Below are positions 33,610 through 41,775 of a stretch of DNA of 64,000 nucleotides, piece after piece. This stretch comes from Thermoflexus hugenholtzii JAD2 (GTDB taxonomy: Bacteria; Chloroflexota; Anaerolineae; J036; Brachytrichaceae): assembly GCA_945877855.1 (NCBI GenBank), contig CAMDWA010000004.1, positions 1-64,000 of the forward strand, given 5' to 3'. The notes under the pieces are model-generated. The model saw only the letters and a list, made by a program, of their open reading frames with translations. It did no database searches and was not told where the DNA came from. The stretch's first letter is position 1, and the number at the start of each line of letters is the position of its first letter. The position numbers and the translations under genes are program-made.

Positions 33610-33634
33610 GAAACCGGTTTCTGAAAGCGGTTTC
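33610..33634. promoter_or_regulatory. Tandem LacI-type operators before the regulator gene
   Basis: GAAACCGGTTTC (33610-33621) is a perfect 12-bp palindrome with the central CG typical of LacI-family sites. A second copy GAAAGCGGTTTC (33623-33634, one mismatch) follows with a 13-bp period. A third half-site GGTTTCA lies near 33664. No clear copy was found before aglE. Confidence 0.7.
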
Positions 33635-33725
33635 ATTATATGCTGTTTTATACAATTGTCAAGGTGGTTTCATATTTTTTTAATTATTGAATTAACTTGA
33701 CAGTGTTAGATTAAGAAAGACATAT

Positions 33726-33782
33726 GCCGATTTCACGATATCTCCCTATGGCTACGGCATAGGGAGATATCGTGAAATCGGC
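33726..33782. repeat. Perfect 25-bp hairpin, TTTCACGAT family, copy 1
   Basis: Arms 33726-33750 and 33758-33782 are exact reverse complements around GCTACGG. The arm contains TTTCACGATATCTCCC, shared in part with the hairpins at 35486 and 52217. The sequence GCGAAAAC follows, and related GAAAC/AAAACC tails follow the other copies. Confidence 0.85.
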
Positions 33783-33873
33783 GAAAACTTGTTCACATTT
33801 GCTAACGTGACATTGTTAAGTTAGTGGTAAAAATATTTTTGCACCTATAACCAACATACTATCTCATACGAAC

Positions 33874-34032
33874 AATACCTTCGCCATCTCGCCCGTGAAT
33901 GAATTCACGGTCTAAAAATTTCAAACGCGCTAAAGCGCGTTCGCCGCAATCTTAATGCGTTTTAACGCATTTGTTTGTTTCAGGTCGTGAATTCATTCAC
34001 GGGCAGGCAATCGCAAATTGGCGAGGGTATTG
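33874..34032. repeat. Composite palindromic element with four tetraloop hairpins
   Basis: Outer arms 33874-33885 (AATACCTTCGCC) and about 34020-34031 pair with one mismatch; next inside, 19-nt arms 33891-33909 and 33986-34004 are exact reverse complements. Within lie four small hairpins with 4-nt loops: 33893-33910 (loop TGAA), 33924-33941 (AACGCGC, loop TAAA), 33954-33971 (AATGCGT, loop TTTA) and 33986-34001 (loop TTCA). Loops of one and four, and of two and three, are complementary. Confidence 0.82.
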
Positions 34033-34074
34033 ACGAAGCTAGCATATTAGTTATGGGTATCGCACGAAGCTGGA

Positions 34075-35430
34075 CTAAAACTCATGCAACAACATGCCAT
34101 AGGCCATTTGACAACGGTCAAAGCTTTCGAGCCGCCAAAATTCATTGGGGGCATGCAGTTGTTCATCTTCAAGCGTAAACCCCATTGTGGCGGGCTGCAC
34201 GCCTAGCTCACGTTCAAACACGGCATAAACTGGTACGCTGCCGCCTACCCGCACATAATATGGGTCGCTGCCATACAATTCTGATAAGACACCTTGCACG
34301 AGGATGTTTGATCGGTGATCGGGTGCCATTAGGAAGGGATGTGCGCCGCTGCTTTTCTCAACTTCGACTCGCACGCCCGGCGGCGTATGATGGTGAATAT
34401 GGGTTTCAATTAAATCGGCAATATGCTCAGGGTTTTGGTCTGCCACCAAGCGGCAGGTAATTTTGGCATGAGCCGAAGCTGGGATGATGGTTTTGCTGCC
34501 AGCCCCTTGAAAACCACCCCAAATGCCATTGACATCGAGGGTTGGGCGCGCCCACATGCGCTCAAGTGGGCTATAGCCGGGTTCGCCGCTGAGTGCGGTC
34601 ACCCCCACTGTTTTTTGAATGGCAATTGGGTCAAAGGGCACTGCCGCAAGATGGGCACGATCTTGGTCGGTGAGTGGGCGCACGTCATCATAAAACCCAT
34701 TTACCAACACTTTGCCTTCGGGGCTGCGCAACGAGGCCAAAATATGCGCTAAGGCGGTGGTTGGGTTTTGAATGGTGGCCCCAAACAAGCCTGAATGTTG
34801 GTCGGTTTTAGGACCAAAGACATTAATTTGCAATTTGGCCATGCCTTTTAGCCCCACCAAGATCCCGGCGGCGCGTTCACCCCATTGTAGGCCATCCATG
34901 CTAAAAATATGATCGCAGGCCAAAAGATCACGATGCAGGGCAATGGCTGGGCCAAGGGTGGGGCTGCCAATTTCTTCTTCGCCTTCAAAAATACATTTTA
35001 CATTGACATCGAATTTACCGGCGGTGCGCAAAATGGCTTCGAGTGTTTGCACCGTTGCAATAATATTACCTTTATCATCAGACGCGCCACGCCCATAGAT
35101 TTTGCCATCGCGGATTTGTGGCTCGAAGGGTGGGCTAACCCATTGATCGAGAGGATCGACAGGTTGGACATCGTAATGCCCATATAACAAGATGGTGGGT
35201 TTGTTGGGGGCATGTAGCCAATCGGCATACACGGCTGGATGCCCAGCCGTATTGATGAGCATTGCATGATTCATGCCAGCCGTATCGAGCCGTGTTTTTA
35301 ACCATTCGGCGGCACGGCGCACATCATTTTTGTGCTGCGGCAAGGCCGAGATGCTGGGAATGCTTACAAAGTCGATTAACTCTTGAATAAATCGGGTGCG
35401 GTTATTGGAAAGATAGGTTTGCCAAGACAT
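34075..35430 (-). CDS. M20 family dipeptidase
   Basis: A 451-residue zinc aminoacyl-peptidase of the M20 family (dipeptidase/ArgE/CPG2 group), cytoplasmic. The metal and catalytic motifs are present: GHYDVQP near residue 83 (His ligand and catalytic Asp), GRGASDDKG (bridging Asp), EGEEEIGSP (catalytic Glu pair) and a late His within HAPNEF. The dimerisation domain lies between about 200 and 330. It stands alone, bracketed by two copies of the same long hairpin family (33726 and 35486). A TATAAA box 7 nt before the ATG and no Shine-Dalgarno suggest a leaderless mRNA. It adds to the peptide-degrading theme of the window. Confidence 0.93.
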   Translation of the reverse strand: MSWQTYLSNNRTRFIQELIDFVSIPSISALPQHKNDVRRAAEWLKTRLDTAGMNHAMLINTAGHPAVYADWLHAPNKPTILLYGHYDVQPVDPLDQWVSPPFEPQIRDGKIYGRGASDDKGNIIATVQTLEAILRTAGKFDVNVKCIFEGEEEIGSPTLGPAIALHRDLLACDHIFSMDGLQWGERAAGILVGLKGMAKLQINVFGPKTDQHSGLFGATIQNPTTALAHILASLRSPEGKVLVNGFYDDVRPLTDQDRAHLAAVPFDPIAIQKTVGVTALSGEPGYSPLERMWARPTLDVNGIWGGFQGAGSKTIIPASAHAKITCRLVADQNPEHIADLIETHIHHHTPPGVRVEVEKSSGAHPFLMAPDHRSNILVQGVLSELYGSDPYYVRVGGSVPVYAVFERELGVQPATMGFTLEDEQLHAPNEFWRLESFDRCQMAYGMLLHEF

Positions 35431-35485
35431 ACTGCATTTTATAGTGTTTGTGCTGACTAGAGCAAATTTCTAAAAGATGAAGGGC

Positions 35486-35540
35486 TGGTTTCACGATCTA
35501 TCTCCCACAGCTACACTGTGGGGGATAGATCGTGAAACCA
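35486..35540. repeat. 25-bp hairpin, TTTCACGAT family, copy 2
   Basis: Arms 35486-35510 and 35516-35540 pair with a single mismatch around CTACA. Shares TTTCACGAT and ATCTCCC with the copy at 33726 and the GCTAC apex. Confidence 0.85.
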
Positions 35541-35713
35541 ACAAAACCTTTCATCAACTCGGAATCTGTTCTAAAGATAATTGATATGGGCAAGCCTGAT
35601 TTTGGCTAAATAGATCAATGTTTAACCGATAGCTGTAAAGATAATTTTAATGTGAGAATCGGAGAATGAATCTTAATAAAATTTGACAAATATTCAAATT
35701 TACTGTTTTTGTA

Positions 35714-35742
35714 TTGACAAAAATGGTGTATAGGCCTAAGAT
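35714..35742 (+). promoter_or_regulatory. Consensus-like promoter of the serine protease gene
   Basis: TTGACA (35714-35719), a 17-nt spacer and TAAGAT (35737-35742). Transcription would begin near 35749, giving a leader of about 30 nt to ATG 35780. Confidence 0.6.
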
Positions 35743-35779
35743 GAAAAAACTTTAAAGTTTGATTTAACCATTTTATAAC

Positions 35780-37267
35780 ATGTGCAGCTATCACATCTAT
35801 CATTGCTTTCATCGTGCGCAGAGGGTTATAAGGCTATTTGTCATTATTGCTGTGTTTTTGTCGCTTTGTTTATATGTATTGGTAAGTAAGGCCGAGGTGA
35901 CAGCTCCCAATATCTTTGGTGGCGAAGAAGCCGCCCCCAACGCTTACCCTTGGCAAGTAATGTTAACGGATGCGAATGCCGACTTTGGTGAGTATCGTTG
36001 CGGTGGCACATTGATTAATGAATGGTGGGTATTGACAGCAGCCCATTGTTTAGAAAAAAATGTAAACGACTATGTGCCAACCATTGGCTCGCCCAACGAT
36101 TTTAAAATTATTGCTGGCCGACACAACCGTTATGTGGCGGCGACCACTGATCAAGAAAGTGCGGTGGCGCAAATTATGGTGCACCCTTCTTATACGTCGG
36201 CCTATGTATTAAGATCATCTCGGGGTAAATATGATTATGATATTGCCTTGCTGCGGCTTGTAAAACCGATGCGTTTGAGCGAGCAAGTGCGCCCGCTGCA
36301 ATTGTTTGATTCGCTGACGGCCTCACTTGTGACGACAGATACATGGGCTGTTTCGGTGGGTTGGGGGTCAACCGAGCAAAGTTGGCGCGAGATTAAATTG
36401 TCATCTGTGCTGCGTCAAGCCAGGCTAAAAGTGTCGGTGATTGGCGAGAAGTTTTTGTCGGCGGCTGATCGGGATGTAGGGGTGCGCTCGGGTGATAGCG
36501 GTAGCAGTTTGCTGGTAATGGATGCGGAGGGGCGCTGGGTATTAATTGGGGTTGCGAGCCTTTCTACTGGTTTTACCCGCGTGGCAACTTATGTTGAATG
36601 GATCGCCCAGACAATACAGATGACGCCCAAATTGTTTTTGCCCTTAGCTGGCAAAATTTTGATTGCCGAAGATTGGGATGTGCGTGGTATTTGGGGCGCA
36701 GTGACATCAGTGGGGCAGCCGGTGGCCAATGTAGAGGTTGGCTTGTTTAAAGACAATGGTTATTTCGATAACGCGCTGCGCCCAATTAAGACCACAACGA
36801 CGGATAAATACGGTATTTACCAGTTCTATGAGGTTCCCACATTGAATACGGGTTATTATCGGGTGCGGTATATCAATCGAAATAACCCTAAATATTTGGC
36901 TTATTGGCAGGCCATCCCTAAAATATCTAATTATGAAGCGGGCAATACGATTCATGGCGGATCTTTTGATATTGCAAATGTTGATTTGCGTTATCCGATT
37001 CAAGACAAAATTGGCCTTGATGACCCATTATTATTTTATTGGGAATCGCGTTTCTTAGATGAACGTGGTGAAAGCTATCAGGTTGAGATTTTTGATGTGT
37101 TGACCCAAACCCTTATATTTACTTCGCCTTATATAGAAAACGGCAAACATTATTGGCTTAATCTTAATGAGTTGCCCGTTGTTAAAGGTTATTATCGCTG
37201 GCAATTGCGTATTCAATCACCAACGGGTGAAGGTTTGGCTTATCAGTTGCCGGTATTTAAGCCATGA
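35780..37267 (+). CDS. Secreted trypsin-like serine protease (S1) with C-terminal beta-domains
   Basis: A 495-residue exported protease. A basic N-terminus and hydrophobic helix (about 17-38) form a signal or anchor. The S1 domain starts at FGGEEAAPNAYPWQVML, with His in TAAHC, Asp in YDYDIALLRL and Ser in RSGDSGSSLL. The oxyanion stretch lacks the usual GDSGGP, and the Cys that normally precedes the Ser is missing. After FLPLAGKI, residues 295-495 form one or two beta-sandwich domains of the Cna-B/carboxypeptidase-regulatory type (VGQPVANVEVGLF, TTTTDKYGIYQF). It is followed by deoxysugar genes; co-transcription is possible (25-nt gap) but function may be separate. Confidence 0.82.
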   Translation: MCSYHIYHCFHRAQRVIRLFVIIAVFLSLCLYVLVSKAEVTAPNIFGGEEAAPNAYPWQVMLTDANADFGEYRCGGTLINEWWVLTAAHCLEKNVNDYVPTIGSPNDFKIIAGRHNRYVAATTDQESAVAQIMVHPSYTSAYVLRSSRGKYDYDIALLRLVKPMRLSEQVRPLQLFDSLTASLVTTDTWAVSVGWGSTEQSWREIKLSSVLRQARLKVSVIGEKFLSAADRDVGVRSGDSGSSLLVMDAEGRWVLIGVASLSTGFTRVATYVEWIAQTIQMTPKLFLPLAGKILIAEDWDVRGIWGAVTSVGQPVANVEVGLFKDNGYFDNALRPIKTTTTDKYGIYQFYEVPTLNTGYYRVRYINRNNPKYLAYWQAIPKISNYEAGNTIHGGSFDIANVDLRYPIQDKIGLDDPLLFYWESRFLDERGESYQVEIFDVLTQTLIFTSPYIENGKHYWLNLNELPVVKGYYRWQLRIQSPTGEGLAYQLPVFKP

Positions 37268-37292
37268 TTAGGTCAAAGGTTCTAGCTTCTTT

Positions 37293-38747
37293 TTGCGCGA
37301 TAATGGGTTAACTTTGCAGGCGACATATTCAACCAATGCCATATTAGGGCTAACCCCTCAGATCAGTGCCCATGATTTTCAACTTTCAGCACGCACTTTG
37401 GCTACGTCACAAGCTAATCTTGAAACTTGTTTGCAATGGCACGCCGAACATGTTAAGCGTGCTCAATTTAATGTTCGGCAAATCCCATTTTCACAACTAA
37501 CCGACTGGAAATTTGACGAAAATACTGGCGATTTGATGCATAGCTCGGGTCGTTTTTTTCGGGTGCAAGGGCTGCGGGCTAAAACCGATTTGGCCCATTT
37601 AAATGGTTGGGAGCAGCCGATTGTCAATCAACCCGAATTTGGCATTTTGGGTATTATTGTCAAATATTTTGAGGGTATCCCTCATTTGCTCATGCAGGCC
37701 AAAGTTGAGCCGGGTAATGTCAATTCGGTGCAATTATCGCCTACGGTTCAGGCCACCCGCAGTAATTACACCCGTGTGCATAAAGGTAAAACCCCGCTTT
37801 ACTTAGAGTATTTTATTGACCGCACAAGATCACGATTTATTATCGATACGTTGCAAACCGAGCAAAATTCGCGCTTTTTGGGTAAGCGTAACCGCAATAT
37901 GGTGGTGCAGGTCGATGAAGATTTCCCCATCGATGAGCATTTTTGTTGGGTAACCCTTGGTCAAATTCGGCGGCTTATGCAAATTGACAACATGGTCAAT
38001 ATGAATGCGCGCTCGGTCATTGCCTGTATGCCGCTTGAATCTAGCTTGAAGACATCGCCATTGTTGCCACCCGATTCATCATTTTCAAGTGTTTTGTGGC
38101 GTTCGATCAATGCAACTGAATCGTTGCATAGCCAAAATGATGTGTTGAGTTGGTTAACCGAGCAAAAAGCCATCCATGAGCTAACCATTGATCTGCTGCC
38201 CCTACGCACTTTGCGTCAATGGCAATATACCGAAACCGAGATTAAACATTGCAGTGGCAACTCATTTTCGATTATCGCGGTTGCGGTCGAGGCCCAGCGC
38301 GAAGTAGCAAATTGGTCGCAACCGATTGTGGCGCAGTCGAATATTGGTTTGGCGGGGTGGTTAGCGCAGCAAATCGATGGGGTTTTGCATGTTTTGGTGC
38401 AGGCTAAGATCGAAGTCGGCAATTTAGATATTGTCGAAATGACAAGCACGCTGTCTTATTTAGAGCGCATCGATATGCTGACGAGCAACTGGCGGCCCGC
38501 TTTTATCGATTATTTCATTAACCCACCCGCCAACCGAGTACGATTTTCAAGTATTCAATCTGAAGAAGGCGGGCGATTTTATCGTATGCTCAACCGTTAT
38601 ATGTTGGTGGAAATGCCCGAAGATGAACAAATCGACGTGCCACCCGGTTTTATTTGGATGACGTTGCGCCAAGTTTTAGAATTTGTGCGCTTAGGTTTTT
38701 TTAGTGTTGAAGCGCGTAGCCTGTTGGCCTGTTTAGATTTGGCATAA
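37293..38747 (+). CDS. NDP-hexose 2,3-dehydratase
   Basis: A 484-residue enzyme of the family that removes the C2 hydroxyl of dTDP-4-keto-6-deoxyglucose as the first step to 2,6-dideoxysugars (TylX3/EvaA group). The typical internal duplication is visible: each half has a block ending in LMQAKVEPGN or LVQAKIEVGN, followed by SPT/TST and the SNYTRVHKGK-type stretch, and a late FCWVTLGQI or FIWMTLRQV. The start is uncertain: no ATG is placed well, and TTG 37293 is the only start before the conserved part, with a stop codon 24 nt upstream. The partner reductase follows 11 nt downstream. No NDP-sugar synthase or 4,6-dehydratase is in the window. Confidence 0.88.
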   Translation: MRDNGLTLQATYSTNAILGLTPQISAHDFQLSARTLATSQANLETCLQWHAEHVKRAQFNVRQIPFSQLTDWKFDENTGDLMHSSGRFFRVQGLRAKTDLAHLNGWEQPIVNQPEFGILGIIVKYFEGIPHLLMQAKVEPGNVNSVQLSPTVQATRSNYTRVHKGKTPLYLEYFIDRTRSRFIIDTLQTEQNSRFLGKRNRNMVVQVDEDFPIDEHFCWVTLGQIRRLMQIDNMVNMNARSVIACMPLESSLKTSPLLPPDSSFSSVLWRSINATESLHSQNDVLSWLTEQKAIHELTIDLLPLRTLRQWQYTETEIKHCSGNSFSIIAVAVEAQREVANWSQPIVAQSNIGLAGWLAQQIDGVLHVLVQAKIEVGNLDIVEMTSTLSYLERIDMLTSNWRPAFIDYFINPPANRVRFSSIQSEEGGRFYRMLNRYMLVEMPEDEQIDVPPGFIWMTLRQVLEFVRLGFFSVEARSLLACLDLA

Positions 38748-38758
38748 CATGATTTTTT

Positions 38759-39706
38759 ATGCGAGTTTTATTAATTGGTTATTCACGCATCGCCCAAAAA
38801 CGGGCTTTACCCGCCTTGCATGGGTTGCCAGAGGTGGCTTCAATTGATATTGCTACCCAGCGTCAGCTCGACCCTGTGCTTTTACGGGCGCAACACCCTA
38901 AACTAAATGCGGTTTATTTTGATTACGCCCAAGCTTTGCGTGAAAGCAATGCCGATTTGGTGTATGTATCGACCGTCAATAGTGACCATGCGTATTGGGT
39001 TGAGCAAACCTTAAATGCCAATCGGCATGTGGTGGTTGATAAACCCGCCTTTATTCGCCTTGACGATGCCAAACGTTTGACAGCGTTGGCACAGACCAAA
39101 AAATTATGCCTCGCCGAGTGCATCGTTTTTCGCCATCACCCCCAAGCCATTGCTGCCAAACAAGCATTTGCCAGTGCCAATATTCGTCCGAGTAAGGCGA
39201 TCGCAACATTTAGTTTCCCGATGTTCGCCGCCGATAATTTTCGCTTGAATAAACAACAAGGCGGTGGGGCGTTATTTGATCTTGGCCCCTATGCCATTGG
39301 TGCAGGTAACTATGCTTTTGATGCCCGCCCGATCGATATTCAGTGTCGAGTAACTGCTTGGCATAACGAGGTTGATGTGGCATTTAGCCTAATGGCAACC
39401 TATCCGAACCAGCAGGTGTTGATAGGCCATTTTGGATTTAACACTGAATATTGCAATACGCTTGAATTATTGGGCACAGGCATGTATGTGCGTTTTGATA
39501 AGGCCTTCACCACCTTACCCACAGCCGATACTGTGTTGCAAATTCGCGCCAATAATCAGCCGCGTGAGTTATTCCCGGCGCGAGGTGATAATTTTGCCCT
39601 GTTTTTTGGCGAGGTGATAGCGCGTATTCAAGCTGGCACACACCAACAATTTGCCCAGAATTTATTGGATGATGCTACAGATCTTTTGTCTCTGATTGAC
39701 AAATAA
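38759..39706 (+). CDS. Gfo/Idh/MocA family oxidoreductase (probable NDP-sugar 3-ketoreductase)
   Basis: A 315-residue NAD(P)-dependent oxidoreductase. The Rossmann motif at the N-terminus is LLIGYSRIAQKRA; VDKPAF (the lysine of the EKP-type motif) lies near residue 97, and the C-terminal domain has the GGALFDLGPYAIG block. Directly after an NDP-hexose 2,3-dehydratase, the known partner reaction is reduction of the unstable 3,4-diketo sugar to a 2,6-dideoxy-4-keto sugar, so this is the likely 3-ketoreductase. The gap is only 11 nt, supporting an operon. Without context the family alone would not reveal the substrate. Confidence 0.87.
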   Translation: MRVLLIGYSRIAQKRALPALHGLPEVASIDIATQRQLDPVLLRAQHPKLNAVYFDYAQALRESNADLVYVSTVNSDHAYWVEQTLNANRHVVVDKPAFIRLDDAKRLTALAQTKKLCLAECIVFRHHPQAIAAKQAFASANIRPSKAIATFSFPMFAADNFRLNKQQGGGALFDLGPYAIGAGNYAFDARPIDIQCRVTAWHNEVDVAFSLMATYPNQQVLIGHFGFNTEYCNTLELLGTGMYVRFDKAFTTLPTADTVLQIRANNQPRELFPARGDNFALFFGEVIARIQAGTHQQFAQNLLDDATDLLSLIDK

Positions 39707-39734
39707 AATAAAGATCGACTTCGCTGCACCGCTA

Positions 39735-39800
39735 AAACATCGGATGTCTAAGCGCGAGTCGCGGCTACAACATCAAGCTGCGCTTAGACATCCGATGTTT
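39735..39800. repeat. Perfect 21-bp hairpin between convergent genes
   Basis: Arms 39735-39755 and 39780-39800 are exact reverse complements (outer end AAACATCGGATG) around a 24-nt loop containing GCGGCTACAAC. It separates the reductase (plus) and glycosyltransferase (minus) genes. No U-run follows either arm, so it may not be a simple terminator. Confidence 0.82.
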
Positions 39801-39821
39801 GCGCTAATGTAATTAGCCTTT

Positions 39822-41045
39822 CTAAAGACAACTTTGCAAAATACGTAAACGTGGTTCAATTTGAGCCTCGCTGCCAAACACACGGCGAAAAGTAGTGCTG
39901 CCTTGTTGGCCCAAAGCACATAAATCGTCATAACGATTAAGATAATCGTCGATGATGTCGCTAATTTGAGCGACATCATAAGGCACAATGACGATATCTT
40001 CACCATCTTTGAGCGCCATATTTTGCCCAAGTTTATCGGTTACAAATACGGCGACCCCACAGATGCCAGCCTCGATACATGACCCGTTGGGGAATGAATC
40101 AAATGCGCCGGGTTGCAATTTGCCGGGCGCACTCGGCGACAAAATAATATCCATGCCCGCATAAAATTCTGGGAAGAAATCGGTGCGTTGGGTTCCGTAA
40201 TAAGTGATATTTGCGCCGATCTCGCTGATATCCATTTCGCTGCCGTCGAAACGTCCGATCACGTGAAAGCGCACATCTGACCGACGTTTGCACAAGGCTT
40301 TGGCGGTTTCAATAAAAACATCATAGCCTTTATCTTCGCCACGTGGCATATATTTTGTGCCAACAAAGCAAATATCAAACGTGTTTTTGGCTTGGCCAAA
40401 TTTACGGCGGGTAGGTAATTGTTTGCTCAAATAATCTGATGCCGTGACAACCCCATACACAAACTCCATTTTGGCTGGGTCAATATAGGCTCCAGAATTG
40501 ATAAAATCACGGGCGACGTTTTGGGTGACGATGATTTTGCGGAAATAAGGTGAATCATTAATCCGCCGCAATTTTTGAATGGTCTTGGGGTCATCTAAAA
40601 AGAACCCGCCTAACGTGTAGAGTGTAAATGCAAATGGGATGTGGTCTCGTTCGATAATGGGCAAGAATGCCATCACTTGATCTAAAAACATCAGATAAGC
40701 CAAGCCCCCTTGCAATTTTCGATAGGGGTTAAAGGCTTGCACCCGCCCACGATATTGAGGAAAACGTTGTTCGTAATTGCTGATGACTTGGGCAATGCCA
40801 CGATTATCGCCCGCCACAAACAACGCCGACCCTGTTGAATAAACTTTAGTGTCACTTAATCGATCAAAATAAGTGTGAAACTCGGCTACCCGAAAGCCCG
40901 AATATTCATTTGGGAAAATATTGTCTAAGACAATAAGGCGTTTTGGGTTTTTGGGTGTGGTTAATCGGCTGCTGAGAAAAGCGGGTGTGTCGGCTAATAC
41001 TAAACGGCGGAATCGGTTTGGTGCGCGGCGAAGGCGTTCAATCAT
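39822..41045 (-). CDS. Glycosyltransferase (GT4-like)
   Basis: A 407-residue cytoplasmic enzyme with a GT-B layout. The C-terminal nucleotide-sugar domain shows FDICFVGTKY, DVRFHVIGRF, then PGAFDSFPNGSCIEAGICGV, where the E in CIEAG corresponds to the conserved EX7E region of GT4 enzymes. The N-terminal half is less conserved. Donor and acceptor are unknown. It is convergent with the deoxysugar genes, so it may attach a 2,6-dideoxysugar to a surface glycan, but neither co-transcription nor specificity is shown. It ends a minus-strand group with the MgtC-like and lspA genes 28 nt upstream. Confidence 0.82.
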   Translation of the reverse strand: MIERLRRAPNRFRRLVLADTPAFLSSRLTTPKNPKRLIVLDNIFPNEYSGFRVAEFHTYFDRLSDTKVYSTGSALFVAGDNRGIAQVISNYEQRFPQYRGRVQAFNPYRKLQGGLAYLMFLDQVMAFLPIIERDHIPFAFTLYTLGGFFLDDPKTIQKLRRINDSPYFRKIIVTQNVARDFINSGAYIDPAKMEFVYGVVTASDYLSKQLPTRRKFGQAKNTFDICFVGTKYMPRGEDKGYDVFIETAKALCKRRSDVRFHVIGRFDGSEMDISEIGANITYYGTQRTDFFPEFYAGMDIILSPSAPGKLQPGAFDSFPNGSCIEAGICGVAVFVTDKLGQNMALKDGEDIVIVPYDVAQISDIIDDYLNRYDDLCALGQQGSTTFRRVFGSEAQIEPRLRILQSCL

Positions 41046-41073
41046 GACAGATTTTCATTATCGCATACCCCAT

Positions 41074-41775
41074 TCAGGCTTTCCAGTCTACTTGAATGAC
41101 ACCCGGACAAGTGAGGGTGGCTTGAATCACACGTTGTGAGAGGGCAAAGAGACCTGATTTTTTAAATTTTAATTCGCAAGCCAAAGTTTTTTGGGCGCTT
41201 TGCAAATCGTAATTAATTTCCATCCGTTTAATCCGCACCCCTTCGGCCTCAATTTTTGACTTTAACTCATTATCACTGACGCTATCAATATGTAATTTGA
41301 TCGTAATAATGGCATAAAAGTCGTTTTTGACCCGATTCTCAAATCGGGGCACAATAAAAAGCGCCACTAACATCACCGCCAAGCCCATTGTGCCGAGCAA
41401 ATATTGCCCATCGCCAAATGTTAACCCTAAAATAGTGGTCATCCAAAGTGTGGCGGCGGTAGTAACGCCTTGCACACGGTTGCCATTACGAATAATGCTG
41501 CCTGCCCCAATGAAGCCGATGCCACTTAAAATGCCAGCGGCTAAACGTGCAGGGTCTGGTCTGGGTATGGCAGCGCCGTGCGTGATTAGAACAGATTCGA
41601 CATAAAAACGCTCAGATAAGATCATGGCAACGCAGGCAGCAACCCCTACAATCATGACTGTGCGCAACCCGGCGGCCCGGCCATGACTTTCCCGCTCTAA
41701 ACCAATAGCGGTGCTGGCTATTAATGTGCATCCAATCCGCAGCAAAAGGTCGAAAAAGCCATAAGGTTCAAGCAT
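41074..41775 (-). CDS. MgtC/SapB family membrane protein
   Basis: A 233-residue protein with four or five membrane helices in the first 140 residues, containing the family pattern GLERESHGRAAGLRT and GVTTAATLW, and a soluble ACT-like C-terminal domain (from about 150). MgtC-type proteins act in adaptation to low Mg2+, acid or osmotic stress and can modulate ATP synthase, though they are not proven Mg2+ transporters. ATG 41775 (MLEPYGFFDLLL) is preferred; the frame reaches 41820 but those residues are Ser-rich and atypical. It overlaps the lspA stop by 8 nt, hence coupled translation. Confidence 0.87.
   Translation of the reverse strand: MLEPYGFFDLLLRIGCTLIASTAIGLERESHGRAAGLRTVMIVGVAACVAMILSERFYVESVLITHGAAIPRPDPARLAAGILSGIGFIGAGSIIRNGNRVQGVTTAATLWMTTILGLTFGDGQYLLGTMGLAVMLVALFIVPRFENRVKNDFYAIITIKLHIDSVSDNELKSKIEAEGVRIKRMEINYDLQSAQKTLACELKFKKSGLFALSQRVIQATLTCPGVIQVDWKA

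Larger units (their letters stand above)
33605..34074. other. 470-bp gene-free region rich in palindromes
   Basis: Holds the LacI operators (33610-33634), a perfect 25-bp hairpin (33726-33782) and a composite palindromic element (33874-34032), separated by A+T-rich sequence. No coding frame is convincing. Confidence 0.8.
35431..35779. other. 349-bp gene-free A+T-rich region
   Basis: Contains the M20 promoter (-10 TATAAA on minus, 35438-35443), the hairpin at 35486-35540 and a plus-strand promoter at 35714-35742. Nothing else recognisable. Confidence 0.75.

Noticed and set aside
33874-34032. Integron-type attC site or tRNA gene
   Set aside because: The element has symmetric tetraloop hairpins but no attC core sites. 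Stem sizes, loops and the CCA-end pattern do not fit a tRNA.
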